Assembly: GCF_940670765.1 (NCBI RefSeq)
Contig: NZ_CALNVW010000016.1
Span: 62,001-126,000, forward strand
Origin: Streptomyces sp. A 4/2
Lineage (GTDB): Bacteria > Actinomycetota > Actinomycetes > Streptomycetales > Streptomycetaceae
Direction of reading: 5' to 3'
Length of the DNA stretch: 64,000 bases
Shown here: positions 9,109-18,471 of the stretch, one piece after another
How the letters are laid out: every line of letters starts with the position of its first letter
How positions within the stretch are numbered: the stretch's first letter is position 1
Position numbers and translations under genes: made by a program
The notes under the pieces: generated by a model
What the model saw: the letters and a program-made list of their open reading frames with translations, nothing else
What the model was told of the DNA's origin: nothing
Database searches by the model: none

Positions 9109-9524
9109 CGGGATTCCTCCTGCGCGAACTGGACGACGACGGTGCCGGTGACATGGCTGCCCAGGCGGTTGTCACCGCGGACCCGGATCTCGGCCCGGCC
9201 CGCGTCCACGGCGGTCACGGTGCCGCTGAGGACCATCGTGTCGCCGGGGTGGTTGGGGACGCCCAGCCGGATGCGGATCGCTTTGACGACGGCGGACGGT
9301 CCGGCCCACGCGCTGACGAACCGGTCGACCAGGCCGTTGGTGGTCAGGATGTTCATGAAGATGTCCGCCGACCCTCGCTCGACGGCCGAATCCGGGTCGT
9401 GGTGCACGTCCTGGAAGTCGCGGCTCGCGAGGGCGGTGGCCACGATCATCGTCCGGGTGAGCGGAACCGACAGCTCGGGGAGGGTGTCGCCGACGGCCGG
9501 CCCGGTTCGGGCGCGGGCCGTCAC
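9105..9524 (-). CDS. chsH1: ChsH1-like MaoC hydratase subunit
   Basis: 139 residues, a single hotdog domain with the catalytic-type Asp36 and His41/42 (ASRDFQDVHHDP). GTG 9524 overlaps the chsE1 stop by GTGA, and the ORF ends in an ATGA overlap with ltp2. In the known system ChsH1 pairs with the N-terminal hotdog of ChsH2 to hydrate 3-oxo-4,17-pregnadiene-20-carboxyl-CoA, the step just before the Ltp2 cleavage. Length and tight coupling to chsH2 and ltp2 homologues support this. Confidence 0.9.
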   Translation of the reverse strand: MTARARTGPAVGDTLPELSVPLTRTMIVATALASRDFQDVHHDPDSAVERGSADIFMNILTTNGLVDRFVSAWAGPSAVVKAIRIRLGVPNHPGDTMVLSGTVTAVDAGRAEIRVRGDNRLGSHVTGTVVVQFAQEESR

Positions 9525-10651
9525 GGCGTCACCGGTCCGCCGCCGGCGAGTTCGGCGCCGAGCTGCGCGAGGGTGGCCCCCGCGCCGCCGAGGGTGCCCG
9601 CGATCTGCCTGCCCCACAGGAAGTGCCGGTGCACCGGGTAGTCGGTGTCGACGCCGATCCCGCCGTGCACGTGCTGCACCCGGTGGACCACGTTCAGGCC
9701 CGCCTCGTTCGCCCACCACCGTGCCACCAGCACCGCCCGCGCGGCTTCCGCGCCCGCCTCCAGGTCGGAGACCGCCTGCCAGTGGGTCACCCGCATCGCG
9801 TCGATGTCGATGTAGCAGTCGGCGAGCTGGTGCTGCACGGCCTGGAAGGTCGCCAGCGGCCTGCCGAACTGCTCCCGCTCACTGAGATAGGCGGCGGCAT
9901 GTGCCAACGCACCCTGTGCGACGCCCAGTTGGACGGCGGAGAGGGCGACGGACGCGCGGTCGAGCAGCCACTCCAGCACACCGGTTCCGGGGGTGCCCAC
10001 GGCCTGCGCGGCGGCGTCGTCCAGGACGAGATGCCCGCTGAGGTCGTACGTCGTGGTCTCGGCGGCCTCCCAGCGGGCCCCCTCGGTGTCCGTCTCGACC
10101 AGGAAGAGCCCGGTGCCCTGCTCGGCGGTGGCCGCGACCAGGACGTGCCCGGCCCCGAACGGTGAGGGGACGGCGGCCTTCGTCCCGGTCAGCCGCCAGG
10201 CCGCCGGTCCGTCGCCGTCCACCGGGACGGCCCGCGCCCGGCACGCGGGGTGGGCCGCGTCCGCCGGACCGAACTCCTCCAGTGCGACGGTGAGCCGTCC
10301 GCTCCCGTCCACGGCCCCCGGCAACAGCGCGGCCCGCTGCCCGGGGGTGCCGTGCGCGGCGACCGCCAGGGCGCCGACCCCGGCCGACCACAGCGGTACG
10401 GGTGCGACACGGCGTCCCTGCTCCTCCAGGAGCACGCTGAACGCGCCGAGTCCGAGGCCCGCCCCGCCCGCGTCCACGGGCAGCACGATGCCCAGCAGCC
10501 CGGCCTTCGCCAGCTGCGCCCACAGCTCCGGGTCGGTACGGTCCGGCCCGCTCTCCACCTCACGCAGCCGGGCGGAGGTGGCCCGGTCGGTGAAGATCTC
10601 GGCCGCGAGGTCGCGGACCGCCAGCAGTTCCTCGTCGAGCGTGAAGTCCAT
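9521..10651 (-). CDS. chsE1: ChsE1/FadE28-like acyl-CoA dehydrogenase subunit
   Basis: 376 residues, acyl-CoA dehydrogenase fold. The C-terminal string HVHGGIGVDTDYPVHRHF closely parallels FadE28, and REQFGRPLATFQAVQHQLAD is the usual FAD-site helix. In mycobacteria FadE28 and FadE29 form an alpha2-beta2 enzyme dehydrogenating the 3-carbon steroid side-chain CoA thioester. The presumed partner is at 11595-12761. The start overlaps the chsH2 stop by one base (TGATG). The gene order chsE2-chsH2-chsE1 differs from the mycobacterial fadE28-fadE29-chsH2 order. Confidence 0.88.
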   Translation of the reverse strand: MDFTLDEELLAVRDLAAEIFTDRATSARLREVESGPDRTDPELWAQLAKAGLLGIVLPVDAGGAGLGLGAFSVLLEEQGRRVAPVPLWSAGVGALAVAAHGTPGQRAALLPGAVDGSGRLTVALEEFGPADAAHPACRARAVPVDGDGPAAWRLTGTKAAVPSPFGAGHVLVAATAEQGTGLFLVETDTEGARWEAAETTTYDLSGHLVLDDAAAQAVGTPGTGVLEWLLDRASVALSAVQLGVAQGALAHAAAYLSEREQFGRPLATFQAVQHQLADCYIDIDAMRVTHWQAVSDLEAGAEAARAVLVARWWANEAGLNVVHRVQHVHGGIGVDTDYPVHRHFLWGRQIAGTLGGAGATLAQLGAELAGGGPVTP

Positions 10652-11598
10652 CAGTGTGCTTCCTCCTGCGCGAGCGGCCGGAACACCGGCAGTGACAGCT
10701 CCGGATCGGGGTCGGTCCAGTCGAGTACGACGTCCATGCCGACGTGCACGCCGGACGGTTCGACACCCGTCAGGCCGGCGATCAGCCGGGTGCCCTCGGT
10801 GAGTTCGACGACCGCCACGACCAGGGGGAAGTCGAACGCGGGGTGGCGGGGGTGGTGGTTGACGGTGAAGCTGTGGACGGTTCCGCCGCCCGCGGCCCCG
10901 ACGGTGTCCCAGTCGAAGGAGTGGCAGTCCGGGCAGCAGGGCCCGGTCGGATGGCGCAGGGCACCGCAGCCCGTGCAGCGCTGGATGACCAGCCGGTGTT
11001 CCCGGGCGGCAGCGAACCAGAAGGCGTTGTCGCTGTTGAGCGCGGGCCGCGGGCGCAGCGCGGGCGGCTCCTGGGCCTGCGTGTTCCGCGGCCGGAACCG
11101 CAGGGTGCGCCAGCGCTGGGTGGCGACGGTCCCGCCCTGCGCGTCGGTGTACGTCTTCAGGGTGGTGACGAACCGGCCCTCGCCCAGCGCGGTGGTCTTC
11201 TGCGGGGAGATCGCCTCGACGACCTCGGTCACGGAGATGTGGTCGCCCGGGACCAGTTCGCGGAAGAACTCCAGCTCGGAGTCGGTCGCCACCACCGAGG
11301 TGTATCCGCCTTCGGCGAGCAGCCCGGTCAGTTCACCGAAGGCTCCCTGGTCACCGGCGGCTGTGGCGGCGGCGTAGCCGGGCATGGTCCATGCCTGGAT
11401 CATCGAGGCGGGGGCGACCACGCCGGGGCGGCCGGCGGCCCGCGCCGCTGCGTCGTCCAGATGCACGCGATTGCTGTCGCCCATCGCCTCGGCCCAGTGC
11501 CGGATCATCGGTACGTTGACCGGGTCGGGTCCGGGTGTCACCGGCCGCAGTTCGCGTCCGGTGAAGGCCTGGAGCCGCTTCTCGTACACGTCGCTCAT
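10651..11598 (-). CDS. chsH2: ChsH2-like MaoC-DUF35 fusion protein
   Basis: 315 residues. Residues ~1-175 are a MaoC-like hotdog. Residues ~185-315 are a DUF35 rubredoxin/OB-fold unit with a Zn-binding set at Cys208, Cys211, Cys221/222 and Cys225 (QRCTGCGALRHPTGPCCPDC). In the known system the N-terminal half forms the hydratase with ChsH1 and the DUF35 half binds the Ltp2 aldolase, channelling the hydroxyacyl-CoA. ATG 11598 with GGAGGAG upstream; ATGA overlap with chsE2. Confidence 0.93.
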   Translation of the reverse strand: MSDVYEKRLQAFTGRELRPVTPGPDPVNVPMIRHWAEAMGDSNRVHLDDAAARAAGRPGVVAPASMIQAWTMPGYAAATAAGDQGAFGELTGLLAEGGYTSVVATDSELEFFRELVPGDHISVTEVVEAISPQKTTALGEGRFVTTLKTYTDAQGGTVATQRWRTLRFRPRNTQAQEPPALRPRPALNSDNAFWFAAAREHRLVIQRCTGCGALRHPTGPCCPDCHSFDWDTVGAAGGGTVHSFTVNHHPRHPAFDFPLVVAVVELTEGTRLIAGLTGVEPSGVHVGMDVVLDWTDPDPELSLPVFRPLAQEEAH

Positions 11599-12761
11599 GC
11601 GCTCCTCCTCCGCCGCGGCAGGCCCAGGCCGTTGGTGGCGACCAGGTCGCGGAGAATTTCGTTCACACCGCCGCCGAAGGTGTTCACGATGCCCTGCCGG
11701 GAGAGCTGTTCGACCTGTCCCGACAGTGCGGCGCCGGGTGACTCCGGGCGGATCCGGCCGGCCGCGCCGAGGATGCCGGTGAGGGTGCGCTGTACGTCGA
11801 CGTGCGTCTCGGTGCCGTACGCCTTGGCCGCGCCCGCGTCGGCGCCGGACAGGGTGGAGCGGGCGACCTCGCCCGTCATCTTCCAGTTCATCAGGCGCAT
11901 CGCCTCCAGCTTGGCGTAGCTGCGGGCGAAGTCCCGCTGGACCCAAGGGAGTTCGGCGAGGCCGTTCTCCTTGGCCCACTCCAGGGTCTGCTCCCACAGG
12001 TCGATGGTCCGGCCGCCGAGCGCGGCGAGTCCGATGCGCTCGTGGTTGAGCTGTGTGGTGATCAGCTGCCAGCCGCCGTTCACCTCGCCGACCACATGGC
12101 CCGCTGGGACCCGGACGCCGCTGTAGTAGGTGGCGGTCACCAGCAGGCCGCCGACCGTGCGGATCGGGCTCCAGGAGAACCCCGGGTCGGTGGTCGGGAC
12201 GGTGAGGACGGAGATGCCCCGGTGCTTGGGCGCGCCGGGGTCGGTGCGGCAGGCGAGCCAGATGTGGTCGGCGGTGTTGGCGCCGCTGGTGAAGATCTTG
12301 CTGCCGTCGATGACGAAGTCGTCGCCGTCCCGTACGGCCCGGGTGGTCAGCGAGGCGAGGTCGGTCCCGGCGCCGGGTTCCGTGTAGCCGATGGCGAAGA
12401 CGATGTCGCCGGAGAGGATGCCGGGCAGGAACTTCTTCTTCTGTTCGGGGGTGCCGTACGCCATCAGCGTCGGGCCGACCGTGTTGACGGTGACGAACGG
12501 GAACGGCAGCCCGGCCCGTTGCACCTCGTCGAAGAACACGTACTGCTCCGCCACGGAGCGGCCCTGACCGCCGTACTCCTCGGGCCAGCCGATGCCGAGC
12601 CAGCCGTCGGCGCCGAGCCTGGCAACCACCTCGCGGAAGCGGTCGCCGCCGACTCCCGCCTCGCCGGCCCGGCGTCGCTCGTCGGCCGGGAGCAGTCCGG
12701 CGAAGTACGTCCGCAGCTCCTCGCGGAGCCGGCGGTGCGCTGGTGTCTCGCGCAGGTCCAT
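11595..12761 (-). CDS. chsE2: ChsE2/FadE29-like acyl-CoA dehydrogenase subunit
   Basis: 388 residues. It shares long FadE29-type strings: VGPTLMAYGTPEQKKKFLP, FAIGYTEPGAGTDLASLTTRA, and FGGGVNEILRDLVATNGLGLPR at the end. Predicted to be the subunit that pairs with the ChsE1-like protein at 9521-10651 to introduce the double bond into the C22 steroid-CoA side chain. Fourth in the leftward operon, 48 bases after the CoA ligase and overlapping chsH2 by ATGA. Confidence 0.92.
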   Translation of the reverse strand: MDLRETPAHRRLREELRTYFAGLLPADERRRAGEAGVGGDRFREVVARLGADGWLGIGWPEEYGGQGRSVAEQYVFFDEVQRAGLPFPFVTVNTVGPTLMAYGTPEQKKKFLPGILSGDIVFAIGYTEPGAGTDLASLTTRAVRDGDDFVIDGSKIFTSGANTADHIWLACRTDPGAPKHRGISVLTVPTTDPGFSWSPIRTVGGLLVTATYYSGVRVPAGHVVGEVNGGWQLITTQLNHERIGLAALGGRTIDLWEQTLEWAKENGLAELPWVQRDFARSYAKLEAMRLMNWKMTGEVARSTLSGADAGAAKAYGTETHVDVQRTLTGILGAAGRIRPESPGAALSGQVEQLSRQGIVNTFGGGVNEILRDLVATNGLGLPRRRRSA

Positions 12762-12809
12762 GGATGTGCTCTCAATCTGGTGCGGCCCCCAGGGGCCGGG
12801 AAGGGCGGG

Positions 12810-14462
12810 CTACGGAAGGAAGCGCCGGCGGCCGTACAGCAGGAACTCCTCGCGCAGCCGCTGCTTGTCCTCGCCGGTCATCAGGGCGTACGCGGGCCGG
12901 TCGCGGCCCGCCCAGCGGTGCACCGGGTCGTCGGTGTGCCAGCCGACGAGCTGCATCTCCTTCTTGCGGAGCTTGTTGGAGCCCGTCGTGGGCAGCTCGG
13001 TGGAGAGCCTGACGAAGCGCGGTGCGCTCTTCGTGCCGAGGTCGTCCTGCCGGTCCAGGAACTCCGGCAGCCGCAGGTCCTCGAAGGCGGTGCCTTCGGC
13101 GACTTCCAGCGCGGCCATCACCTGGTCGCCGGAGCGGGGGTCGGGGACGCCGAACACCGCTGCGGCGAGGACCTGGGGGTGGCGGCGCAGGATGCGTTCG
13201 ACGAGCAGGGCGGAGGTGTTCTCCCCGTCGGCGCGTATCCAGTCGCCGGAGCGGCCCGCGAAGTACAGACAGCCGTCGGGGTCGAGGTAGCCGAGGTCTC
13301 CGGTCCAGTACCAGCCGTTGCGGACGCGTTCGGCGTTCGCCGCGTCGTTCTTGTAGTAGCCCTCGAACTTGGCCGCGCCGTGCCGGTCGACGATCTCGCC
13401 GATCGCCTCCTCGGCGTTGGTGACGCGGCCGTACGCGTCGAGCAGGGCCGGCGGGCGGACCTCGAAGGTCTCGGGGTTCACGACCGCCACCCCGTCGTGG
13501 GCGGGGCGGCCCAGTGCGCCCGGCGGGGCGTCGGGGTCGAGGCGGATCATGCCGCTGCCCTCGCTGGATCCGTACCCCTCGAAGAGCCGCGCCCCGAACC
13601 GGCGCCGGAAGGCCGCCTGGTCCTCCGGGGAGGCCTCGGTGCCGAAGCCGTGGGTCAGCGGGTTGTCGTGGTCGTCGGGGCTCTCCGGGGTGCCGAGCAG
13701 ATAGCCGATCGCCTTGCCGACATAGGTGAAGTAGGTCGCGCCGTGGAAGCGTACGTCGGGCAGGAAACCCGATGCGGAGAACTTCGGTACGAGTGCGACG
13801 CACGCGCCCGCGGCCAGCGACGGCGCCCAGAGGGCCATCAGCGCGTTGCCGTGGAAGAGCGGCATGCAGCAGTAACTGATGTCGTCCCGGCCGATGTCGT
13901 ACTTGGCGCTGTTGGAGTGGCCGAGGGCCGCGAGCCGCCCCTGGGAACAGCTCGCCGCCTTGGACGCCCCCGTGGTGCCCGAGGTGAAGAGCAGCAGCAT
14001 CCGGGTGTCCGGTGCGATGTCCGGGGCCTTCCGCGGGACTGCCGGAGTGAGCGTCCGGGCGGTGTACGACGCGTCGTCGACCAGCAGGAAGCGGTCGGGC
14101 GGAACCCCGGTGTCCAGCCCGTCGAGGAGTTCCTGGCCGGCCCGGTCGGTGATCAGCAGCTGGCAGTCGGTGTGCCGGACCTCCTGTTCCAGATCGGGGC
14201 CGCGCCGGGTGGAGTTGATCCCGACGACGGTCGCGCCGCTCAGCGCCGCGCCGCCGAGCCAGAACAGGAACTCGGGGACGTTGGCCAGCAGGATCCCGAT
14301 GTGGAAGGGGCCTTCGGTCCGCAGCTCCGTGGCGAGTGCGGCGCGGGCCGCGCTCTCCTTCACCACGTCGTCCCAGGTCCAGGTCCGTTCGCGGGTCCGC
14401 AGCCCGGGACGGTTGTCGCCGAGCCGGTCGAGCAGCAGGTCGGCGATCGTGTCGTGCTGCAC
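12810..14462 (-). CDS. Steroid-CoA ligase, FadD17-like
   Basis: About 550 residues, ANL superfamily. The ATP loop LLLFTSGTTGASKAA, the FEGYGSSEGSGM motif and the WYWTGDLGYLD hinge are all present, with a C-terminal lysine region (TGSNKLRKKEM). The sequence most resembles mycobacterial FadD17, which activates C24 steroid acids. GTG 14462 is preferred because AAGGAG is 9 bases upstream; an alternative GTG at 14528, overlapping the previous stop, would add 22 low-complexity residues. It heads the side-chain genes, consistent with activating the 5-carbon side chain. Confidence 0.85.
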   Translation of the reverse strand: MQHDTIADLLLDRLGDNRPGLRTRERTWTWDDVVKESAARAALATELRTEGPFHIGILLANVPEFLFWLGGAALSGATVVGINSTRRGPDLEQEVRHTDCQLLITDRAGQELLDGLDTGVPPDRFLLVDDASYTARTLTPAVPRKAPDIAPDTRMLLLFTSGTTGASKAASCSQGRLAALGHSNSAKYDIGRDDISYCCMPLFHGNALMALWAPSLAAGACVALVPKFSASGFLPDVRFHGATYFTYVGKAIGYLLGTPESPDDHDNPLTHGFGTEASPEDQAAFRRRFGARLFEGYGSSEGSGMIRLDPDAPPGALGRPAHDGVAVVNPETFEVRPPALLDAYGRVTNAEEAIGEIVDRHGAAKFEGYYKNDAANAERVRNGWYWTGDLGYLDPDGCLYFAGRSGDWIRADGENTSALLVERILRRHPQVLAAAVFGVPDPRSGDQVMAALEVAEGTAFEDLRLPEFLDRQDDLGTKSAPRFVRLSTELPTTGSNKLRKKEMQLVGWHTDDPVHRWAGRDRPAYALMTGEDKQRLREEFLLYGRRRFLP

Positions 14463-14524
14463 CCTTCTGTCTCCTTCCTCTGCCTTCGCTGTCCGCCGTG
14501 GGGGCGGAGTGGTCGTGGAGCCGT

Positions 14525-15769
14525 TCACGAGACCGTGGTGCGGCCCCAGTTGTCACCGCGCGGGCTGCTCGTCTCCACCAGGACGCAGCGGGTTCCGTTG
14601 AAGGAGGCGGGCATGCACTTGTTGCAGTGGATGCACAGGGAGCGGGTCTTCTCGTCCGCGCGGATGCGGTTGATCAGGTCCGGCTCGCGGAGCAGGGCGC
14701 GGGCCATGGCGACGAACTCGAAGCCCTCGGCCATGGCGCGGTCCATGACGGGTTTGTCGGTGACTCCGCCGAGCAGCACCATCGGCGTCTTCACCGCGGC
14801 CCTGATCTGTTTGGCGTCCTCCAGGAGGTAGGCGTCCTGGTAGGGGTAGCTGCGCAGTTTCTGCTTCCCGAAGAGCTGCACGCCGAGTTTGACCGGCTGG
14901 GGCATGACGGCGGCGAACTCCTTGAGCGGCGCGTCGCCCTTGAAGAGGTACATCGGGTTCAACAGCGAGCTGCCCACGGTGAGTTCGAGTGCGTCGAGGC
15001 AGCCGTCCGCGTCCAGCCACTGGGCGACCGGGATCGCCTCGTCGAGCCAGATGCCGCCGGGGACGCCGTCGTCCATGTTCAGTTTGGCGAGGACCGCGAT
15101 CCGGTCGCCGACCGCCTCCCGCACCGCCGTGGTGATCTCGCGGGCGAACCTGGCCCGGTTCTTCAGGCTGCCGCCGTAGCCGTCGGTCCGGTGGTTGATC
15201 TTCGGGCTGAGGAACGAACTGGCCAGGTAGTTGTGGCCGAGGTGGATCTCCACCGCGTCGAAACCGGTGTCGGCGGCCATCCGGGCGGCGTCCGCGTGGG
15301 CGCGGGTGATGCGGCTGATGTCGTCGCGGGTGGCTTCCTTCGCGAAGCTCAGCGAGGTGAGGTGGAACTGGCGGGACGGCGACAGCGCGGGCAGCCGGTT
15401 GCCCTTCGGGTTGGCGACGGGACCGCCGTGCCCGATCTGCGCCGAGACCGCGGCGCCCTCCGCGTGGACCGCTTCGGTGAGTTTGCGCAGGCCGGGCGCT
15501 GCCTCCGGTTCCCAGAGGAGCTGGTGGCGGTCGGTGCGTCCCTCGGGTGCGACCGCGCAGTACGCAACAGTGGTCATCCCGACACCGCCCGCGGCGTACC
15601 TGCGGTGGAACTCGATCAGTTCCTCGGTGACCCTGCTGCGGTAACTCAGGGCCTCGTAGGTGGCCGCTTTGATGATGCGGTTGCGCAGCTGCACCGGGCC
15701 GAGACGGGCGGGCGCCAGTACGTCGGGCACCGCGGGGCCGTCAGGGGTCGAGGGGGTCTCAGGGCTCAT
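14525..15769 (-). CDS. Old-yellow-enzyme family NADH:flavin oxidoreductase with C-terminal Cys cluster
   Basis: 414 residues, FMN-binding TIM barrel ([52 protein letters not shown]). Near the C-terminus are four cysteines, Cys379, Cys382, Cys385 and Cys395 (CIHCNKCMP...C), like the 4Fe-4S ligands of 2,4-dienoyl-CoA reductases and of the bile-acid enzymes BaiCD/BaiH, but the extra FAD/NAD domain of those proteins is missing. ATG 15769 follows GGAGG by 6 bases; a GTG at 15787 is less likely. Probably reduces an enone or dienoyl intermediate of the steroid. Second gene of the leftward operon. Confidence 0.85.
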   Translation of the reverse strand: MSPETPSTPDGPAVPDVLAPARLGPVQLRNRIIKAATYEALSYRSRVTEELIEFHRRYAAGGVGMTTVAYCAVAPEGRTDRHQLLWEPEAAPGLRKLTEAVHAEGAAVSAQIGHGGPVANPKGNRLPALSPSRQFHLTSLSFAKEATRDDISRITRAHADAARMAADTGFDAVEIHLGHNYLASSFLSPKINHRTDGYGGSLKNRARFAREITTAVREAVGDRIAVLAKLNMDDGVPGGIWLDEAIPVAQWLDADGCLDALELTVGSSLLNPMYLFKGDAPLKEFAAVMPQPVKLGVQLFGKQKLRSYPYQDAYLLEDAKQIRAAVKTPMVLLGGVTDKPVMDRAMAEGFEFVAMARALLREPDLINRIRADEKTRSLCIHCNKCMPASFNGTRCVLVETSSPRGDNWGRTTVS

Positions 15770-15809
15770 GAAGATTCCTCCGTCCACGCGCGGGGCGTGG
15801 GGCGTGTGG

Positions 15810-16571
15810 TCATCCGAAGTGGGCCTGGCCGCCGTCGAGCGGAACGGTGGCGCCGGTCAGGTAGCGGGCGTCGGGGCCCGCGAGCATCACGACCGCACGG
15901 CCGATGTCCTGCTCGCAGTCACCGATGTATCCCAGGGGAATGGTCCGGCGGAACGCCTCCGCCTCCTCCGGGTTGGTCTCCGTCCAGCTCTTCAGGCCGG
16001 GCGAGAGTGCGTGCGGGGCAATGGAGTTGGCCCTGATCCCGTCGGCGCCCCATTCGGCCGCCGCGGTGCGTGTCAGCGAGCGCAGGGCCTGTTTGGCAGC
16101 CGCGTAGGCTCCGTACGTCGTCGGATCCCAGCGCACCATCGCCGAGCTGACCAGGTTGATGACGCTGCCCCCTCCGTTCCTCCTGAGGTGCGGATGGCAG
16201 GCCTTCATGAACGCGAAGGCGGCGAACGGCCCGCTGTGGAAACCCCGTCGGAAGTCGTCCTCGGTCATGGACAGCAGGCGCCCGTAAGCTCCGTCGTAGG
16301 CGTTGTTGACGAGAATGTCCACACCTCCGAGGTCGGCGACCACGCTGTCGACGACTGCGGGGATCGTCTCGGTGCGGCTCACGTCGCACACGTACGCCTC
16401 TGCTCGCACACCGCGTTCCCGCAGCGTCAGGCAGGTGGTCTCCAAGCGGGCGCGGGTACGTCCGACGACAGCGATGTCCGCGCCTTCGGCCGCCAGCGCC
16501 AATGCGATTCCCTGGCCCACCCCCTGGCCTGCGCCGGTGACGAGTGCGACCTTCCCCGCGAGGGTTCCCAT
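15810..16571 (-). CDS. SDR-family oxidoreductase
   Basis: 253 residues, classical short-chain dehydrogenase: TGAGQGVGQ cofactor loop at 13-21, NNA at 89-91, catalytic Ser143, Tyr156 and Lys160 (TYGAYAAAK). ATG 16571 has GGAGG about 8 bases upstream. First gene of the long leftward side-chain operon and controlled from the divergent promoter containing a perfect TCCCG-N5-CGGGA palindrome. Substrate not readable; a steroid hydroxyl or a beta-hydroxyacyl-CoA are both plausible. Confidence 0.88.
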   Translation of the reverse strand: MGTLAGKVALVTGAGQGVGQGIALALAAEGADIAVVGRTRARLETTCLTLRERGVRAEAYVCDVSRTETIPAVVDSVVADLGGVDILVNNAYDGAYGRLLSMTEDDFRRGFHSGPFAAFAFMKACHPHLRRNGGGSVINLVSSAMVRWDPTTYGAYAAAKQALRSLTRTAAAEWGADGIRANSIAPHALSPGLKSWTETNPEEAEAFRRTIPLGYIGDCEQDIGRAVVMLAGPDARYLTGATVPLDGGQAHFG

Positions 16572-16643
16572 GGGTGTTCCTCCCGTGATCATCTCCTGGA
16601 GTGCCCCATCATCGGGGCGGCGTGGTGCGGGTGGTCGGGGCTG

Positions 16644-16658
16644 TCCCGCTCATCGGGA
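16644..16658. promoter_or_regulatory. IclR-type operator box 1
   Basis: TCCCGCTCATCGGGA, a perfect 5-5-5 inverted repeat midway between the divergent starts of the SDR (16571) and the CoA ligase (16737), 73 and 78 bases from each. One of seven related boxes in the cluster. Assignment to the local IclR protein is inference. Confidence 0.7.
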
Positions 16659-16736
16659 CCGGCCGCCCGGCGGGTTCGGGTGTCGCGGCCACAATGTCGG
16701 CGCACGGGCTCGACGTCACCGAGGGAGAGATGTGCC

Positions 16737-18377
16737 ATGGCCAGGCCGACGGATCAGCATGCGGTTCCTTCCGCCCCAGCAGCCGGTCCCACCGGACCGG
16801 GCGAACCGTTCGAACTCGTCGACGAGGAGGTTCTCGGCGCCCGGATGCCGGTGTTCAAGAACCGTCGCAGAGCGCTGCACGAACTGCTCGCCGACTCCTT
16901 GCGCCACGGTGAGAGCGACTACGTGGTCACCACGGACGAGCGGCTGACCTTCACGGGGCACGCCGCGCTGGTCTCGTCGCTGGCCGAGTCGCTGCGTACG
17001 GATCACGGAGTGCGCAAGGGCGACCGGGTGGCCATCGCGGCGGCCAACTCGCCCGAGTGGATCATGTCGTTCTGGGCCGCGGTGTCCATCGGGGCCGTCG
17101 CGGTGGGCTTCAACGCCTGGTGGTCGGGGCGTGAACTGGCCTACGGCATCGGGCATGTCCGGCCCACGGTGGTGATCGCGGACGCCAAGCGGGCCGCGCT
17201 GATCGACGATCCGCGGGTGCCCGTGCTGAGCGTCGAGACGGACGTGCCGCTCCTCGCCCGGAAATACCCGCAGGCCGCGCTGCCGTCCTGCGACGTGGCC
17301 GAGGACGACCCGGCCGTCATCCTCTACACCAGCGGCACCTCGGGCCTGCCGAAGGGCGCGGTGCACTCGCACCGCAATCTCCTGGCCGTGGTGGACTTCC
17401 ACGCGTTCAGCAACTCGCGCGCGCAGGAGTACGGCGGACCGGCCGCCGCCGCGCGCCGCCATCTGCTGGCGCTGCCCCTCTTCCACATCGCCGGTCTGCA
17501 CAATCTGGTGGTGCCCCAGCTCGCGGCCGGCGGCACGGTGGTGATGCACCGGGGTGCGTTCGACGTGGACAAGGTGCTCCGGCTCATCGAGCGGGAGCGG
17601 GTCACCAACTGGGGCGCCGTGCCCACCATGGCGCACCGGCTCGTCGAGCACGGCGATCTGTCCGGTTACGACCTGTCGTCACTGACCGCCTTCTCGCTCG
17701 CCTCCGCACCGTCGTCACCGGCGTTCAAGGACCGGCTGCGCGAGGCGCTGCCGGTGGCGCGGCAGGCGTTGGTGGACAGTTACGGACTCACCGAGACGTC
17801 CACCGGGGTGGCCGCGGCCACCCCGGCGGAGCTGGCCGAGTTCCCGGGCACGCTGGGCAGGCCGAACGTCACCGTCACGGTGGAGATCCGGGATCCCGCA
17901 GGGAACGCCCTTCCGGAGGGCGAGGAGGGCGAGGTGTGTGTGCGCAGCGCGTTCAACATGCTGGGCTACTGGGAGGATCCGGAAGCCACCGCGAAGACGG
18001 TCCGGGCCGGGCGCTGGCTGCACACCGGTGACATCGGCCGGATCGACGGGGGCCTGCTGCGGCTGACCAGCCGGCGTTCGGACCTGATTCTGCGCGGTGG
18101 CGAGAACGTCTATCCGGCCGAGATCGAGAACGTCCTGGCGGAGCACCCGGGGGTGCGGGAGTGCATCGTCCTGGGCGTGCCCCATCCGGACCTGGGGCAG
18201 GAGGTCGGCGCGGTGGTCGTGACGCAGGGCGAACCGGCGCCGACCGAGCGGGAGTTGACGGCGTACGCACGCGAGCGGCTGGCCCACTACAAGGTGCCGT
18301 CCCGGTGGCGGATCACCGGCGAGGAGCTGCCGCGCGGGGCCAGTGGGAAGGTCGTACGCCGGGACGTCCGGCTCTGA
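16737..18377 (+). CDS. Acyl/steroid-CoA ligase (FadD family)
   Basis: 546 residues, ANL superfamily: ATP loop [42 protein letters not shown], and the C-terminal lysine in [12 protein letters not shown]. It forms an acyl-adenylate and then a CoA thioester. The start at ATG 16737 follows GAGGGAGA. The only rightward gene in this part, it is divergent from the side-chain operon and shares operator box 1. It may activate a different acid than the FadD17-like ligase (for example a C22 acid), but the substrate cannot be read. Confidence 0.88.
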   Translation: MARPTDQHAVPSAPAAGPTGPGEPFELVDEEVLGARMPVFKNRRRALHELLADSLRHGESDYVVTTDERLTFTGHAALVSSLAESLRTDHGVRKGDRVAIAAANSPEWIMSFWAAVSIGAVAVGFNAWWSGRELAYGIGHVRPTVVIADAKRAALIDDPRVPVLSVETDVPLLARKYPQAALPSCDVAEDDPAVILYTSGTSGLPKGAVHSHRNLLAVVDFHAFSNSRAQEYGGPAAAARRHLLALPLFHIAGLHNLVVPQLAAGGTVVMHRGAFDVDKVLRLIERERVTNWGAVPTMAHRLVEHGDLSGYDLSSLTAFSLASAPSSPAFKDRLREALPVARQALVDSYGLTETSTGVAAATPAELAEFPGTLGRPNVTVTVEIRDPAGNALPEGEEGEVCVRSAFNMLGYWEDPEATAKTVRAGRWLHTGDIGRIDGGLLRLTSRRSDLILRGGENVYPAEIENVLAEHPGVRECIVLGVPHPDLGQEVGAVVVTQGEPAPTERELTAYARERLAHYKVPSRWRITGEELPRGASGKVVRRDVRL

Positions 18378-18385
18378 CGGACAGC

Positions 18386-18439
18386 GGCGTACGGGGGGGC
18401 GGGGCGCCGGATGGATCCGGCGCCCCGCCCCCGTACGCC
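18386..18439. terminator. Bidirectional hairpin terminator
   Basis: A very long inverted repeat: GGCGTAC-G7-CGGGGCGCCGGA pairs with TCCGGCGCCCCG-CCCCC-GTACGCC around a TGGA loop, with only a two-base bulge. It lies between convergent genes, so it can serve both. There is no clear U-tract, as is common in Streptomyces. Confidence 0.8.
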
Positions 18440-18471
18440 GGTCACGCCCGTGCGGCCGGTTCGTCACCGTC

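Noticed and set aside
11802..14831. 1009-codon open plus-strand frame
   Set aside because: It spans several minus-strand genes with recognisable products and has only low-complexity Gly/Arg/Val-rich sequence.
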